Assembly (NCBI GenBank): GCA_047639575.1
Contig: JBLIOB010000102.1
Span: forward strand, 1 to 13,053
Direction: 5' to 3'
Length of the DNA: 13,053 nucleotides
Origin: JBLIOB01 sp047639575
GTDB taxonomy: Bacteria > Bacteroidota > Bacteroidia > Flavobacteriales_D > Parvicellaceae
A program made the translations under genes and the position numbers. Position 1 is the stretch's first letter. Every line of letters starts with the position of its first letter. The notes beneath the pieces were generated by a model. That model was not told where the DNA came from. It worked only from the letters and a program-made list of their open reading frames with translations, and did no database searches. Shown here one piece after another: positions 6,811 through 13,053 of this stretch.

Positions 6811-8022
6811 ATGAAAGTTGCCATTATTGGAGGTGGTGCAGGTGGTTTTTTCTCAGCTATTGCGGTTAAAAAGAATCATCCAAATGCCGAGGTTGTGATT
6901 TACGAAAAATCCAATAAAACCTTAGCTAAGGTTAAGGTATCTGGCGGTGGAAGATGCAATGTTACCAGTGGCGTCACATCTATTAAAGACCTTTCTGCTG
7001 CATATCCAAGAGGTAATAAGTTTTTAAAGAAAATATTTCCAGAATTCAACACCAGGCATACTATTGAATGGTTTGAATCAAGAGGTGTTCCCTTGGTTAC
7101 TCAGTCTGATCTTTGCGTCTTTCCTGAATCTCAAGATTCGCAAACAATCATAGATTGTTTCAATAAAGAAATAAACCGTTTAGGCATTAAGGTTCAAATT
7201 AAATCCGCAGTAGAAAAGATTCGTAAAAGCGGAAATCAGATCGTATTAGAAATTAGAGGCGCTGAAACTGAAACTATCGTTGATAAGGTAATTGTAGCTA
7301 CTGGAGGATCACCAAAAGAAGCAGGATTAGATTGGTTAAAACTATTGAATCATAAAATCTCTCCACCTGTCCCCTCTTTATTTACGTTCAATATGCCCAA
7401 TGAAAGCGTAACGGAATTAATGGGAATTGTTGTAGAAAAAACCATAACAACCATCCCCGGAACCAAACTTAAATCTGATGGGCCGTTACTCATCACGCAT
7501 TGGGGAATGAGCGGCCCATCCATTCTCAAACTATCAGCTTTTGGCGCTAGACATTTTGCCGAAAATAATTATAAATTTAACATTCAAGTGAACTGGGTTA
7601 ACTTGGTCAACTACAGCGAAGTAAATAATTCGATTCTCAACATTTCCATAGATCATGGTAACAAACAATTGGCCAACTACCGACCTTTCGGCCTACCAGA
7701 TCGCTTGTGGAATTATCTAATTGAAAGAATTGGAATTTCACCTCAAAAAAAATGGTCAGAACTTGGTAATAAAGGGATCAATAAAATAGTAAATGTTCTT
7801 ACTAACGACCTATACGCAGTGGAGGGCAAAACAACCTTCAAGGAAGAGTTTGTGACTTGTGGCGGAGTAAGTTTAGAAAGTATTAACAACCGCACAATGG
7901 AAAGTAAAACCTTTGAAAACCTATATTTTACGGGGGAAATAATGGATATTGACGGAATTACCGGAGGCTTTAACTTTCAAGCAGCCTGGACTACAGCTTT
8001 TATAGCTGGAAAACTAGAATAA
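6811..8022 (+). CDS. HI0933/YhiN-family flavoprotein, probable 23S rRNA dihydrouridine synthase (RdsA-like)
   Basis: 403 aa, full length for the family. The N-terminus has the FAD dinucleotide-binding loop (AIIGGGAGGFFSA, residues 4-16), YEKS, and the family signature VKVSGGGRCNVTSG (41-54). Further family blocks are LCVFPESQDSQT, VIVATGGSPKEAGLDWL, LLITHWGMSGPSILKLS and, near the end, CGGVSLESINNRTMESKTF and LYFTGEIMDIDGITGGFNFQ (371-390), the second FAD-contact region. E. coli YhiN of this family was shown to be RdsA, which reduces U2449 of 23S rRNA to dihydrouridine; older annotation calls the family aminoacetone oxidase-like or BaiN. Orthology to RdsA is inferred from family and from the RNA-related neighbours, not proven. 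It is cytosolic, abuts ywbE upstream, and sits one base ahead of the helicase gene. Confidence 0.88.
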   Translation: MKVAIIGGGAGGFFSAIAVKKNHPNAEVVIYEKSNKTLAKVKVSGGGRCNVTSGVTSIKDLSAAYPRGNKFLKKIFPEFNTRHTIEWFESRGVPLVTQSDLCVFPESQDSQTIIDCFNKEINRLGIKVQIKSAVEKIRKSGNQIVLEIRGAETETIVDKVIVATGGSPKEAGLDWLKLLNHKISPPVPSLFTFNMPNESVTELMGIVVEKTITTIPGTKLKSDGPLLITHWGMSGPSILKLSAFGARHFAENNYKFNIQVNWVNLVNYSEVNNSILNISIDHGNKQLANYRPFGLPDRLWNYLIERIGISPQKKWSELGNKGINKIVNVLTNDLYAVEGKTTFKEEFVTCGGVSLESINNRTMESKTFENLYFTGEIMDIDGITGGFNFQAAWTTAFIAGKLE

Positions 8023-8023
8023 T

Positions 8024-9244
8024 ATGCACAACAATTCGAACAAAAACAGATCTAAGCAATCAGGTAGACAACGGCCAAGCAATGGTGGTAAAAGATCAGG
8101 CGGACAACGAGGACGACAAGGCGGAGGGTTTAAACCATCTACGCTAGATCCAAACATGTTTGTAAAAAAGGCTGTTCCTGCTGAATTTAAAGAGTACCGA
8201 TCAGATCGATTAATCGTAGACCTTCCAATAAAAAAGGAGTTGATCGATTTACTTCTAGCTAAAGGCTATGAGAGACCTACAGAAATTCAAGACAAAACAT
8301 TAGAAGCTTTATTAGATGATAAGGACATTTTAGGCATTGCTAAAACCGGTACAGGTAAAACTGGGGCCTTCTTAATTCCAATCATTGATAAATTAATTGA
8401 TCATAATCAAAAGCCATTTGCATTAATAGTTCTTCCAACTAGAGAGTTAGCTGTTCAGGTTGAAGAAGAGTTTAAAAGCATGACTAAGGGTCTCAATTTA
8501 TATAGTGCTTGCTTAATTGGAGGTACAAACATCAATAAAGACATCAAAGCCTTGCATCGCCCTTGCAATGTAATTATAGCAACACCAGGAAGGCTTTTAG
8601 ACCTTGTAAACCGTAAGTGCATTGATTTACGGAAATTCAACACATTAATTCTGGATGAATTTGACCGAATGCTTGATATGGGGTTTGTTCATGATGTAAA
8701 GAAAATAATTAATGGGATGCAGCAACGGAAGCATACTTTGCTGTTTTCTGCTACAATGGATAACAAACAAAAAAGTCTTATTAACGAAATCCTTACCGAT
8801 CCTATTTCTGTAAAACTAAGCGATGGGGAAAGCACCGGAGATCATATTGAACAGCAAATCATTAGGCTTTCTGGCGATGACGATAAATTTAGAATCCTTT
8901 GTGATATGATCAATGAAGAAGATGTAGAAAAGGTACTAGTCTTTGAAGAGACCAAGCATAAAGTAAACAAGCTTTGCACAAAACTGAATAAGGAAGGCAT
9001 TAAGTCAGACCAAATTCAAGGAAATAAAAGCCAGAATGCCAGACAGCGAGCTTTAACATCATTTAAAAAAGGTAATATTAAAGTATTAGTAGCAACGGAT
9101 GTTGCTGCAAGAGGAATTGATGTGGCTGACGTGACGCATGTGTTCAATTATCAGCTTCCTCTAAGTTACGATAGCTATATCCATCGTATAGGAAGAACTG
9201 GAAGAGCTGGAAGATCTGGTAAAGCTTTTACTTTTGTGGATTAA
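8024..9244 (+). CDS. DEAD-box ATP-dependent RNA helicase with DEFD motif II
   Basis: 406 aa. A basic, Gly/Arg/Asn-rich tail (residues 1-35, e.g. GGKRSGGQRGRQGGG) is followed by FKPSTLDPNMFVKKA and a two-domain helicase core. Motifs in order: Q motif GYERPTEIQ (81-89), Walker A AKTGTGKT (106-113), PTRELA (138-143), GG (166-167), TPGR (187-190), motif II DEFD (211-214), SAT (242-244), VLVFEETK (304-311), ATDVAARGID (357-366) and HRIGRTGRAG (387-396). Motif II is DEFD rather than DEAD; both acidic pairs are kept, so ATPase activity should persist. The protein ends shortly after motif VI with no C-terminal RNA-binding extension, so the N-terminal tail is the likely extra RNA contact. It unwinds or remodels RNA-protein complexes, here probably ribosomal precursors or cold-stabilised RNA. 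Third gene of the operon, one base after the flavoprotein stop. Confidence 0.95.
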   Translation: MHNNSNKNRSKQSGRQRPSNGGKRSGGQRGRQGGGFKPSTLDPNMFVKKAVPAEFKEYRSDRLIVDLPIKKELIDLLLAKGYERPTEIQDKTLEALLDDKDILGIAKTGTGKTGAFLIPIIDKLIDHNQKPFALIVLPTRELAVQVEEEFKSMTKGLNLYSACLIGGTNINKDIKALHRPCNVIIATPGRLLDLVNRKCIDLRKFNTLILDEFDRMLDMGFVHDVKKIINGMQQRKHTLLFSATMDNKQKSLINEILTDPISVKLSDGESTGDHIEQQIIRLSGDDDKFRILCDMINEEDVEKVLVFEETKHKVNKLCTKLNKEGIKSDQIQGNKSQNARQRALTSFKKGNIKVLVATDVAARGIDVADVTHVFNYQLPLSYDSYIHRIGRTGRAGRSGKAFTFVD

Positions 9245-9248
9245 CTGG

Positions 9249-9286
9249 AAAATAAAAACCCATCAGCTACAATTGTAGTGATGGGT
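9249..9286 (-). terminator. Intrinsic terminator of the cold-shock gene, shared with the convergent helicase gene
   Basis: ACCCATCA (9258-9265) pairs with TGATGGGT (9279-9286), and inside, after a bulged G, CTACAA pairs with TTGTAG: a 14-bp stem with one bulge. On the minus strand it is followed by TTTTTATTTT, a proper T-tract, about 25 bases after the cold-shock stop. In the plus direction the hairpin starts 13 bases after the helicase stop but the next bases are CAATAATAAG, so it is weaker there. Confidence 0.8.
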
Positions 9287-9311
9287 CAATAATAAGTTTG
9301 TAATTAACTGC

Positions 9312-9764
9312 TTAGATCTTTTTCACTCTAACACAATTCATTCCTTTTGCTCCACGCTCTAGTTCAAAAGTTACGTTGTCGTTTTCCTTGATTTCTTCTA
9401 GTGTACCACTAATATGAACGAAGTATTTATCTTCAGTTCTAGTCTCTTTAATAAATCCGTATCCTTTAGAATCATCGAAAAACGCCACTTTGCCAGTTAA
9501 TGCAGAATCTTCTTCTGGAACATCCTCTTTCTTAGGAACTCCAATTTGAATGTCTTCAACATCAATCTCTACTTTTTTAGAATCGTCTGGTGGAGTATCT
9601 GTTAATTGTCCGTTTTCGTCTACGTAAGCTAACATATCATCAAGCCCAGCTCCTTTGGTAGAGTTTGTCTTTCTATCGGCTTTTTTAAGTGCTTTATCCT
9701 GACGCTTTTTTAAGCGTTTCTTCTCTTTCTCTTTCTTACCGAACGTTTCCTGCGATCTAGCCAT
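9312..9764 (-). CDS. Cold-shock-domain protein with long charged N-terminal extension
   Basis: 150 aa, about twice the size of a classical Csp. Residues 1-35 are strongly basic (GKKEKEKKRLKKRQDKALKK); 40-88 are acidic and probably disordered; 89-150 form the cold-shock domain (LTGKVAFFDDSKGYGFIKE, then EDKYFVHIS). Both nucleic-acid motifs are intact: RNP1 KGYGFI (100-105) and RNP2 YFVHIS (114-119). The domain binds single-stranded RNA/DNA and acts as an RNA chaperone; the basic tail may add ribosome or RNA contacts. Extended Csp proteins of this kind are common in Bacteroidota. It is convergent with the RNA helicase gene, which often serves related RNA-remodelling roles, and has its own promoter and operator-like palindrome upstream. 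Confidence 0.93.
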   Translation of the reverse strand: MARSQETFGKKEKEKKRLKKRQDKALKKADRKTNSTKGAGLDDMLAYVDENGQLTDTPPDDSKKVEIDVEDIQIGVPKKEDVPEEDSALTGKVAFFDDSKGYGFIKETRTEDKYFVHISGTLEEIKENDNVTFELERGAKGMNCVRVKKI

Positions 9765-9792
9765 TAATCTGTATAGTTTGTGTCAATTCGCC

Positions 9793-9805
9793 ACACCAGT
9801 GGTGT
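9793..9805. promoter_or_regulatory. 13-bp palindrome in the leader of the cold-shock gene
   Basis: ACACCA-G-TGGTGT is a perfect inverted repeat with a single central base. It lies 11 bases beyond the -7 box (9817-9824), that is just after the expected transcription start, and about 30 bases before the ATG at 9764. A one-base centre cannot form a tight RNA hairpin, so a dimeric DNA-binding repressor site is the better reading. The symmetry is seen; the function is inferred. Confidence 0.35.
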
Positions 9806-9816
9806 AACTTTCGGTG

Positions 9817-9824
9817 CAAATATA
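9817..9824 (-). promoter_or_regulatory. -7 promoter element of the cold-shock gene
   Basis: On the minus strand TATATTTG fully matches TAnnTTTG. The -33 region has only TTA at 18 bases' spacing, so the upstream element is weak. It would give a leader of about 50 bases. Confidence 0.5.
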
Positions 9825-9898
9825 AAACAATAAACAGGAAGTTAATAGTGCCTTTAATTAACTATTAACAATCGATATTGAATAGAAGCGGGTTAAAA

Positions 9899-9930
9899 TT
9901 TAGGGTATTCAATTAAACCCTTTAATTTTG
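9899..9930 (+). promoter_or_regulatory. Candidate promoter of the TerC-family gene
   Basis: TTTA at 9899-9902, 20 bases, then TAATTTTG (9923-9930), a full TAnnTTTG match, with a leader of about 17-20 bases to the ATG at 9953. Between the two elements AGGGT (9902-9906) and ACCCT (9917-9921) form a small inverted repeat that could be an operator. Confidence 0.45.
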
Positions 9931-9952
9931 ACCAATAAATTATAGATTTTTT

Positions 9953-10765
9953 ATGGCTGATTTATTCACTTGGGCAAACGTAGGAACATTATTAATGCTG
10001 GTTATGCTTCAGATTGTTCTGGGGTTTGATAATCTTTTATATATCTCATTAGAATCTAAGCGGGCTCCTGAAGAAAAGCAAGGTTTTGTACGAACTGTGG
10101 GAATCAGTATTGCAATCTTACTAAGGATTTTATTACTATTCGTATTAAAGGCCGTAGAATCCTATTTTCATATCTCTGTATTTAGCATTTCGTTTCCGGG
10201 CGTTTTCGAAGTCTCGCTTACCATAGAAAGTTTAATCTACCTCATCGGTGGTATATTCATCATCTATACTGCTATAAAAGAGATATGGCATATGATCTCT
10301 TACCAAGACAGTAAAGAGAAATCCAGTGTTAAAAAGCAAAAGAAGATTGGTCCAATCATAACCATGATTGTCATCATGAACGTAGTATTTTCATTTGACT
10401 CTATTCTGAGTGCAACGGCTCTTTGTGATAACTACACCGTGATGGCAACTGCTATCGTTATTGGAGGAATACTGATGATTGTGTTATCCGGTGCTGTTTC
10501 TCGGTTCTTGGCTAAAAACAAGCTATATGAAGTCTTGGGATTATTCATTCTGTTAATCGTAGGTATCATGCTACTTACTGACGGAGGCCATTTAGGTGGA
10601 ATGAAAATAGCTGGAGATGAGGTAACCAAAATGACCAAAACTACCTTTTACTTCGTGATAGTAGTCTTAGTCTTAGTTGATATTGTTCAAGGTAGATATC
10701 AGAAAAACTTAATTAAGAAAAATGCAGAAAAGGAGCAATTATTAGATGCTCCAGATACCGAGTAA
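9953..10765 (+). CDS. TerC-family integral membrane protein
   Basis: 270 aa, nearly all hydrophobic, with about seven predicted membrane helices. The family's two acidic membrane motifs are present: LGFDNLLYIS (D26, N27) near the N-terminus and VVFSFDSILSA (D149) at mid-protein, followed by the conserved GLFILLIVGIMLLTDGGH region (D210). The loop between the two halves is Lys-rich (SSVKKQKKIG) and probably cytoplasmic. TerC proteins were named from tellurite-resistance clusters but most members are linked to metal, especially manganese, export or homeostasis, and to metallation of exported proteins. No other ter gene is present, so tellurite resistance should not be inferred. It has its own promoter and meets the methyltransferase gene stop-to-stop with no base between. 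Confidence 0.88.
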   Translation: MADLFTWANVGTLLMLVMLQIVLGFDNLLYISLESKRAPEEKQGFVRTVGISIAILLRILLLFVLKAVESYFHISVFSISFPGVFEVSLTIESLIYLIGGIFIIYTAIKEIWHMISYQDSKEKSSVKKQKKIGPIITMIVIMNVVFSFDSILSATALCDNYTVMATAIVIGGILMIVLSGAVSRFLAKNKLYEVLGLFILLIVGIMLLTDGGHLGGMKIAGDEVTKMTKTTFYFVIVVLVLVDIVQGRYQKNLIKKNAEKEQLLDAPDTE

Positions 10766-11983
10766 TTAATCAAAAAACTGATAATAGGCGCATTTTAAAT
10801 AGGCTCCTTCCGGAAAATTTACCGGATGGTCTTTATCGTGCTCTGACTTCATTATTGCCTCATAGTGTCGCCCTGTAGCGGATAGCTCCTTTTCACAAAT
10901 ACTATAAAATTCATCTGCCAGTATTCTAGAAGAACAAGAAGCTAAAATCAATATTCCGTTTTTTGCTGTGCACTTTACTCCCAGCTGTGCCAATCGTTTG
11001 TAAGCGATTATGGCTCTTGGAATTTCAGGTTTACTCTTAGCAAATGAGGGAGGATCAATAACGATTAGGTCAAAGTTTCTTTTCTCATCAATAAATTTTT
11101 GCAAAGATTCAAACGCATCGCCTTCTACGACTTCATGCGTACCAGAATGCTCATTGAGCTGCGCATTTGCTTTTGCTAACTCAAGAGCTTGTTTGCTAAT
11201 ATCCAGGCTCAACACCGATTTCGCACCTCCAACTAAAGCATGGACAGAAAACCCTCCGGCATAACTAAATACATCTAAAACTCTATTACCAGCAGCTAAC
11301 TCTCCTACTTTTTTCCTGTTCGCCCTATGATCTAGAAAAAATCCTGTTTTATGGCCTTTAATTACGTTTGCTGTGAACCACACACCATGTTCTTTGAATT
11401 GAACATTCTCATTTTCTAGGGTACCATGAATTACTTGTCCGTCCTTAACGCCTAATTTTCTACTGGTCTTTTGTGCATTCCTACTTAATCTGAGCACAGC
11501 TGTATTACAACCGCTTTTTGCGATAAGTAATTCCGCTATTTCGTTAAAATAAGGAAACCAAATATGCGTATATAGCTTAATTACTAATACATGATCGTAA
11601 ACGTCCGCTATCAACCCGGGAAACCCGTCATTTTCGCCAGAAATAAACCGATAACTGTTAGTGTCGGTCTTCAGGAGTGACTTTCTTAATTTCTTAGCAT
11701 TATCAATTTTATCTTTAAACCATTCCGCATCGATCTTTTTTGATTCATGGAACTGAATTAATTTTAATCGAATTGGAGAATCTGGATCATACAATCCACA
11801 TGCTAAAAATTTATTTGTTTTAGAGTCAAAAATGATCGCAAGATCTCCAGGTTCACCTTCCTGATTTTGCTTAATTATACTGTCTTCAAAAACCCACGGA
11901 TGTGACTTCTTTGCCATTCTTTCTGCCGCTGGCTTCAGTTTTATGGCAATTCTTTTGGTACTTATAGCTGGAATCAAATTCAC
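10766..11983 (-). CDS. RlmI-like 23S rRNA (cytosine-5) methyltransferase
   Basis: 405 aa. N-terminal PUA domain (about 12-85, with KLKPAAERMAKKSHPWVFED), central domain with RFISGENDGFPGLIADVYD (112-130), then a Rossmann methyltransferase domain: KTGFFLDHR (212-220), motif I VLDVFSYAGGFS (235-246), acidic D261 for SAM ribose, motif IV DPPSF (310-314), and SCS with the probable catalytic Cys350. The end HPVNFPEGAYLKCAYYQ is typical of the family. E. coli RlmI methylates C1962 of 23S rRNA; the PUA domain binds RNA. The start is a GTG at 11983: no ATG lies nearby in frame, and homology begins around residue 12, so the true start cannot be much later. Start context is therefore slightly uncertain. 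Cytosolic. Confidence 0.9.
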   Translation of the reverse strand: MNLIPAISTKRIAIKLKPAAERMAKKSHPWVFEDSIIKQNQEGEPGDLAIIFDSKTNKFLACGLYDPDSPIRLKLIQFHESKKIDAEWFKDKIDNAKKLRKSLLKTDTNSYRFISGENDGFPGLIADVYDHVLVIKLYTHIWFPYFNEIAELLIAKSGCNTAVLRLSRNAQKTSRKLGVKDGQVIHGTLENENVQFKEHGVWFTANVIKGHKTGFFLDHRANRKKVGELAAGNRVLDVFSYAGGFSVHALVGGAKSVLSLDISKQALELAKANAQLNEHSGTHEVVEGDAFESLQKFIDEKRNFDLIVIDPPSFAKSKPEIPRAIIAYKRLAQLGVKCTAKNGILILASCSSRILADEFYSICEKELSATGRHYEAIMKSEHDKDHPVNFPEGAYLKCAYYQFFD

Positions 11984-12015
11984 GAGTGCAATAATAGTAC
12001 TAATTGTATCGAAGA

Positions 12016-12681
12016 ATGGAACACTCTGCTATCTTTATACTAATGTTACGCTGTTTATTTGTATTATTTATTGTTTTTACTTCAGCTGCTTTCAGCGCTC
12101 AAGGCACTCTAATTAGATATTTAAGGCAAGTAGAGCCGTCAGCCGACTCGATCATTAAGGAAAATTTCGATGATTGCTTTATTTCTAAATACATGTCAAT
12201 GAATATTGAAGAATGTCAAATAAGTCATTTTAATGGCCTGTTTTTGACTTCTACCGAAAGGGTTGATAGCAGCAAAATATTGGCCTATCGATTCTACTAC
12301 CAGATAGATTATAATATTGAAAAATGTCTATCAATTCAGTTTACATTGCAGTTAGATCCGAATGGCGCCCCATCTCATAGTCGATTTACTGCTACAGAAA
12401 AACTTTTTAAAGATCGTAATTGTAAGCTTTTGCCTATCGATGAGATTATTAAAATTGCGCAAAATAACAAGCTTAAAGGTGAACCAGATAATTGGTCTTT
12501 TAAATTCTTCTTAAGCGGTAATTGGAATCATAATGACAAACCTGGTCGATTCGAACTTCATGTTTTTAGATATTATGGTGGTAAAAACAACAATAAGAAA
12601 TACCAAGGTCACATATATGATTTATCCCTCGGTGAATTGATCTTAAAAACTAAAGGTAAAGTCAATACATCCATCTATTAA
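12016..12681 (+). CDS. Secreted protein of unknown function
   Basis: 221 aa from the ATG at 12016; ATG at 12043 gives a tighter signal peptide (MLRCLFVLFIVFTSAAFSAQ) and may be the true start, and a TTG at 12004 is also in frame. The mature part (about 190 aa) is beta-rich with four or so Cys (e.g. DDCF, EECQ, EKCL, RNCK), which could form disulfides in the periplasm. Segments such as CLSIQFTLQLDPNGAPSHS, IDEIIKIAQNNKLKGEP and a final GHIYDLSLGEL faintly recall PepSY-like domains, but I cannot establish this. It is divergent from the methyltransferase gene (about 30 bases between starts) and is followed by an insertion element. The gene is likely real because of its signal peptide and length. 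Confidence 0.72.
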   Translation: MEHSAIFILMLRCLFVLFIVFTSAAFSAQGTLIRYLRQVEPSADSIIKENFDDCFISKYMSMNIEECQISHFNGLFLTSTERVDSSKILAYRFYYQIDYNIEKCLSIQFTLQLDPNGAPSHSRFTATEKLFKDRNCKLLPIDEIIKIAQNNKLKGEPDNWSFKFFLSGNWNHNDKPGRFELHVFRYYGGKNNNKKYQGHIYDLSLGELILKTKGKVNTSIY

Positions 12682-12694
12682 TTTGGTACTCTTA

Positions 12695-12724
12695 TTTCCC
12701 AATCAGCAGCATAAATTGGGGAAA
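12695..12724 (+). terminator. Stem-loop after the secreted-protein gene
   Basis: TTTCCC-AAT (12695-12703) pairs with ATT-GGGG-AAA (12715-12724), a 9-bp stem with one bulged G, starting 14 bases after the stop. No T-tract follows, so it may act as a transcript-end stabiliser or weak terminator. Confidence 0.35.
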
Positions 12725-12753
12725 GGGTATTATCCACTAAAATCAATACTGTG

Positions 12754-13053
12754 GGTTCTGTCGCATTAATTCGATCTAAAGTAAAAGAAAATACTTTTGA
12801 GGTAAAACTCAAGAGGCATGTTCAAACACCATCGTTATCCAAAAGTAGTCATCTTATAAGCCGTTTATTTCAAGTTAAGATTTAGTTTGAGTTACCGAGA
12901 CATTGAGGAATTGATGGAAATTCGAGGAGTAAAAGTTGATCATTCTACCCTTCAACGCTGGGTATATAAATTCTCGGTTTTAGTTGAAAAGAATATGCAT
13001 AAACGTAAGTTTCAAGTAGGTGAGAGTTGGAGAATGGATGAAACCTATATTAA
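12754..13053 (+). mobile_element. IS6-family insertion sequence, left part
   Basis: GGTTCTGTCGCA at 12754-12765 matches the start of IS6-family terminal inverted repeats (GGcTCTGTtGCA pattern), about 64 bases ahead of the transposase ATG, as expected. The preceding 8 bases, ATACTGTG (12746-12753), would be one copy of the target duplication; the other end is outside the window. Confidence 0.8.
12818..13053 (+). pseudogene. IS6-family transposase with an early nonsense codon, cut by window end
   Basis: The ATG at 12818 opens MFKHHRYPKVVIL, then TAA at 12857-12859, then continues in the same frame as AVYFKLRFSLSYRDIEELME, VKVDHSTLQRWVYKF and WRMDETYI at the window edge. SLSYRDIEELM and DHSTLQRWV are the helix-turn-helix signature of IS6 transposases; MDETYI holds the first catalytic Asp. 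Relatives usually have Gln at the stop position (ILQAVY), so a single CAA to TAA change explains it. Unless the product starts downstream (ATG at 12914 would lose much of the DNA-binding part), the copy is inactive. Confidence 0.88.

Noticed and set aside
6553..6824. Minus-strand frames of 64 and 79 codons
   Set aside because: Shadows of the ywbE gene, whose protein matches a known family.
9953..10765. Tellurite-resistance locus
   Set aside because: Only a TerC-family membrane protein is present, with no TerA/B/D/E/Z partners; the family is widespread without tellurite resistance.
1..13053. Composite transposon or genomic island bounded by the two insertion elements
   Set aside because: The two elements belong to different families (ISAs1 and IS6), and the genes between are ordinary chromosomal types in similar base composition.
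1..13053. CRISPR array, tRNA/rRNA genes, defence or biosynthetic cluster
   Set aside because: No regularly spaced repeats, no cloverleaf-like sequence and no matching protein families seen on either strand.

Overview
The window looks like part of a Bacteroidota chromosome, most plausibly Flavobacteriales. The DNA is AT-rich and starts lack strong Shine-Dalgarno sequences. Several genes are preceded by the phylum-specific promoter pattern (TTG or TTTG about 19 bases before TAnnTTTG). Many products are phylum-typical: a TPR + SpoIIE-type phosphatase, TolB-like and very short lipoproteins, and a TPR-type secreted protein. This assignment comes from protein and promoter character only.

Layout. 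Positions 1-721 hold the 5' part of a decayed ISAs1-family transposase (minus strand), followed by about 370 bases without a gene. From 1090 to 6523 lies an envelope/signalling block, almost all on the minus strand: a beta-propeller-like lipoprotein, a membrane TPR/SpoIIE phosphatase, a secreted TPR-type protein, and a small NTF2-like exported protein whose signal peptide is broken by a one-base frameshift. One tiny lipoprotein gene (4609-4743, 44 aa) runs the other way and ends 2 bases from its convergent neighbour.

From 6601 to 9244 (plus strand) runs a tight three-gene operon: a YwbE-family small protein, an HI0933/YhiN-family flavoprotein (the family of the 23S rRNA dihydrouridine synthase RdsA) and a DEAD-box RNA helicase carrying DEFD in motif II. 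It converges on a cold-shock-domain protein (9312-9764, minus), with a strong hairpin terminator between them. A TerC-family membrane protein (9953-10765, plus) converges with zero spacing on an RlmI-like rRNA cytosine-5 methyltransferase (10766-11983, minus). A secreted protein of unknown function follows (12016-12681), and the window ends inside an IS6-family element with a recognisable terminal repeat and one nonsense codon.

How it fits together. The 6.6-12.0 kb part has an RNA/ribosome theme: a probable rRNA dihydrouridine synthase, an RNA helicase, an RNA-binding cold-shock protein and an rRNA methyltransferase. This makes the uncharacterised YwbE protein a candidate ribosome-assembly or RNA-binding factor. 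The 1-6.5 kb part is an envelope set with a likely periplasm-to-cytoplasm signalling phosphatase. Both window edges are decaying insertion sequences of different families. I see no CRISPR array, tRNA, rRNA, phage module or defence system, and nothing I would call a clearly new system; the best leads are the rRNA-modification operon, the broken signal peptide and the predicted leaderless promoter.
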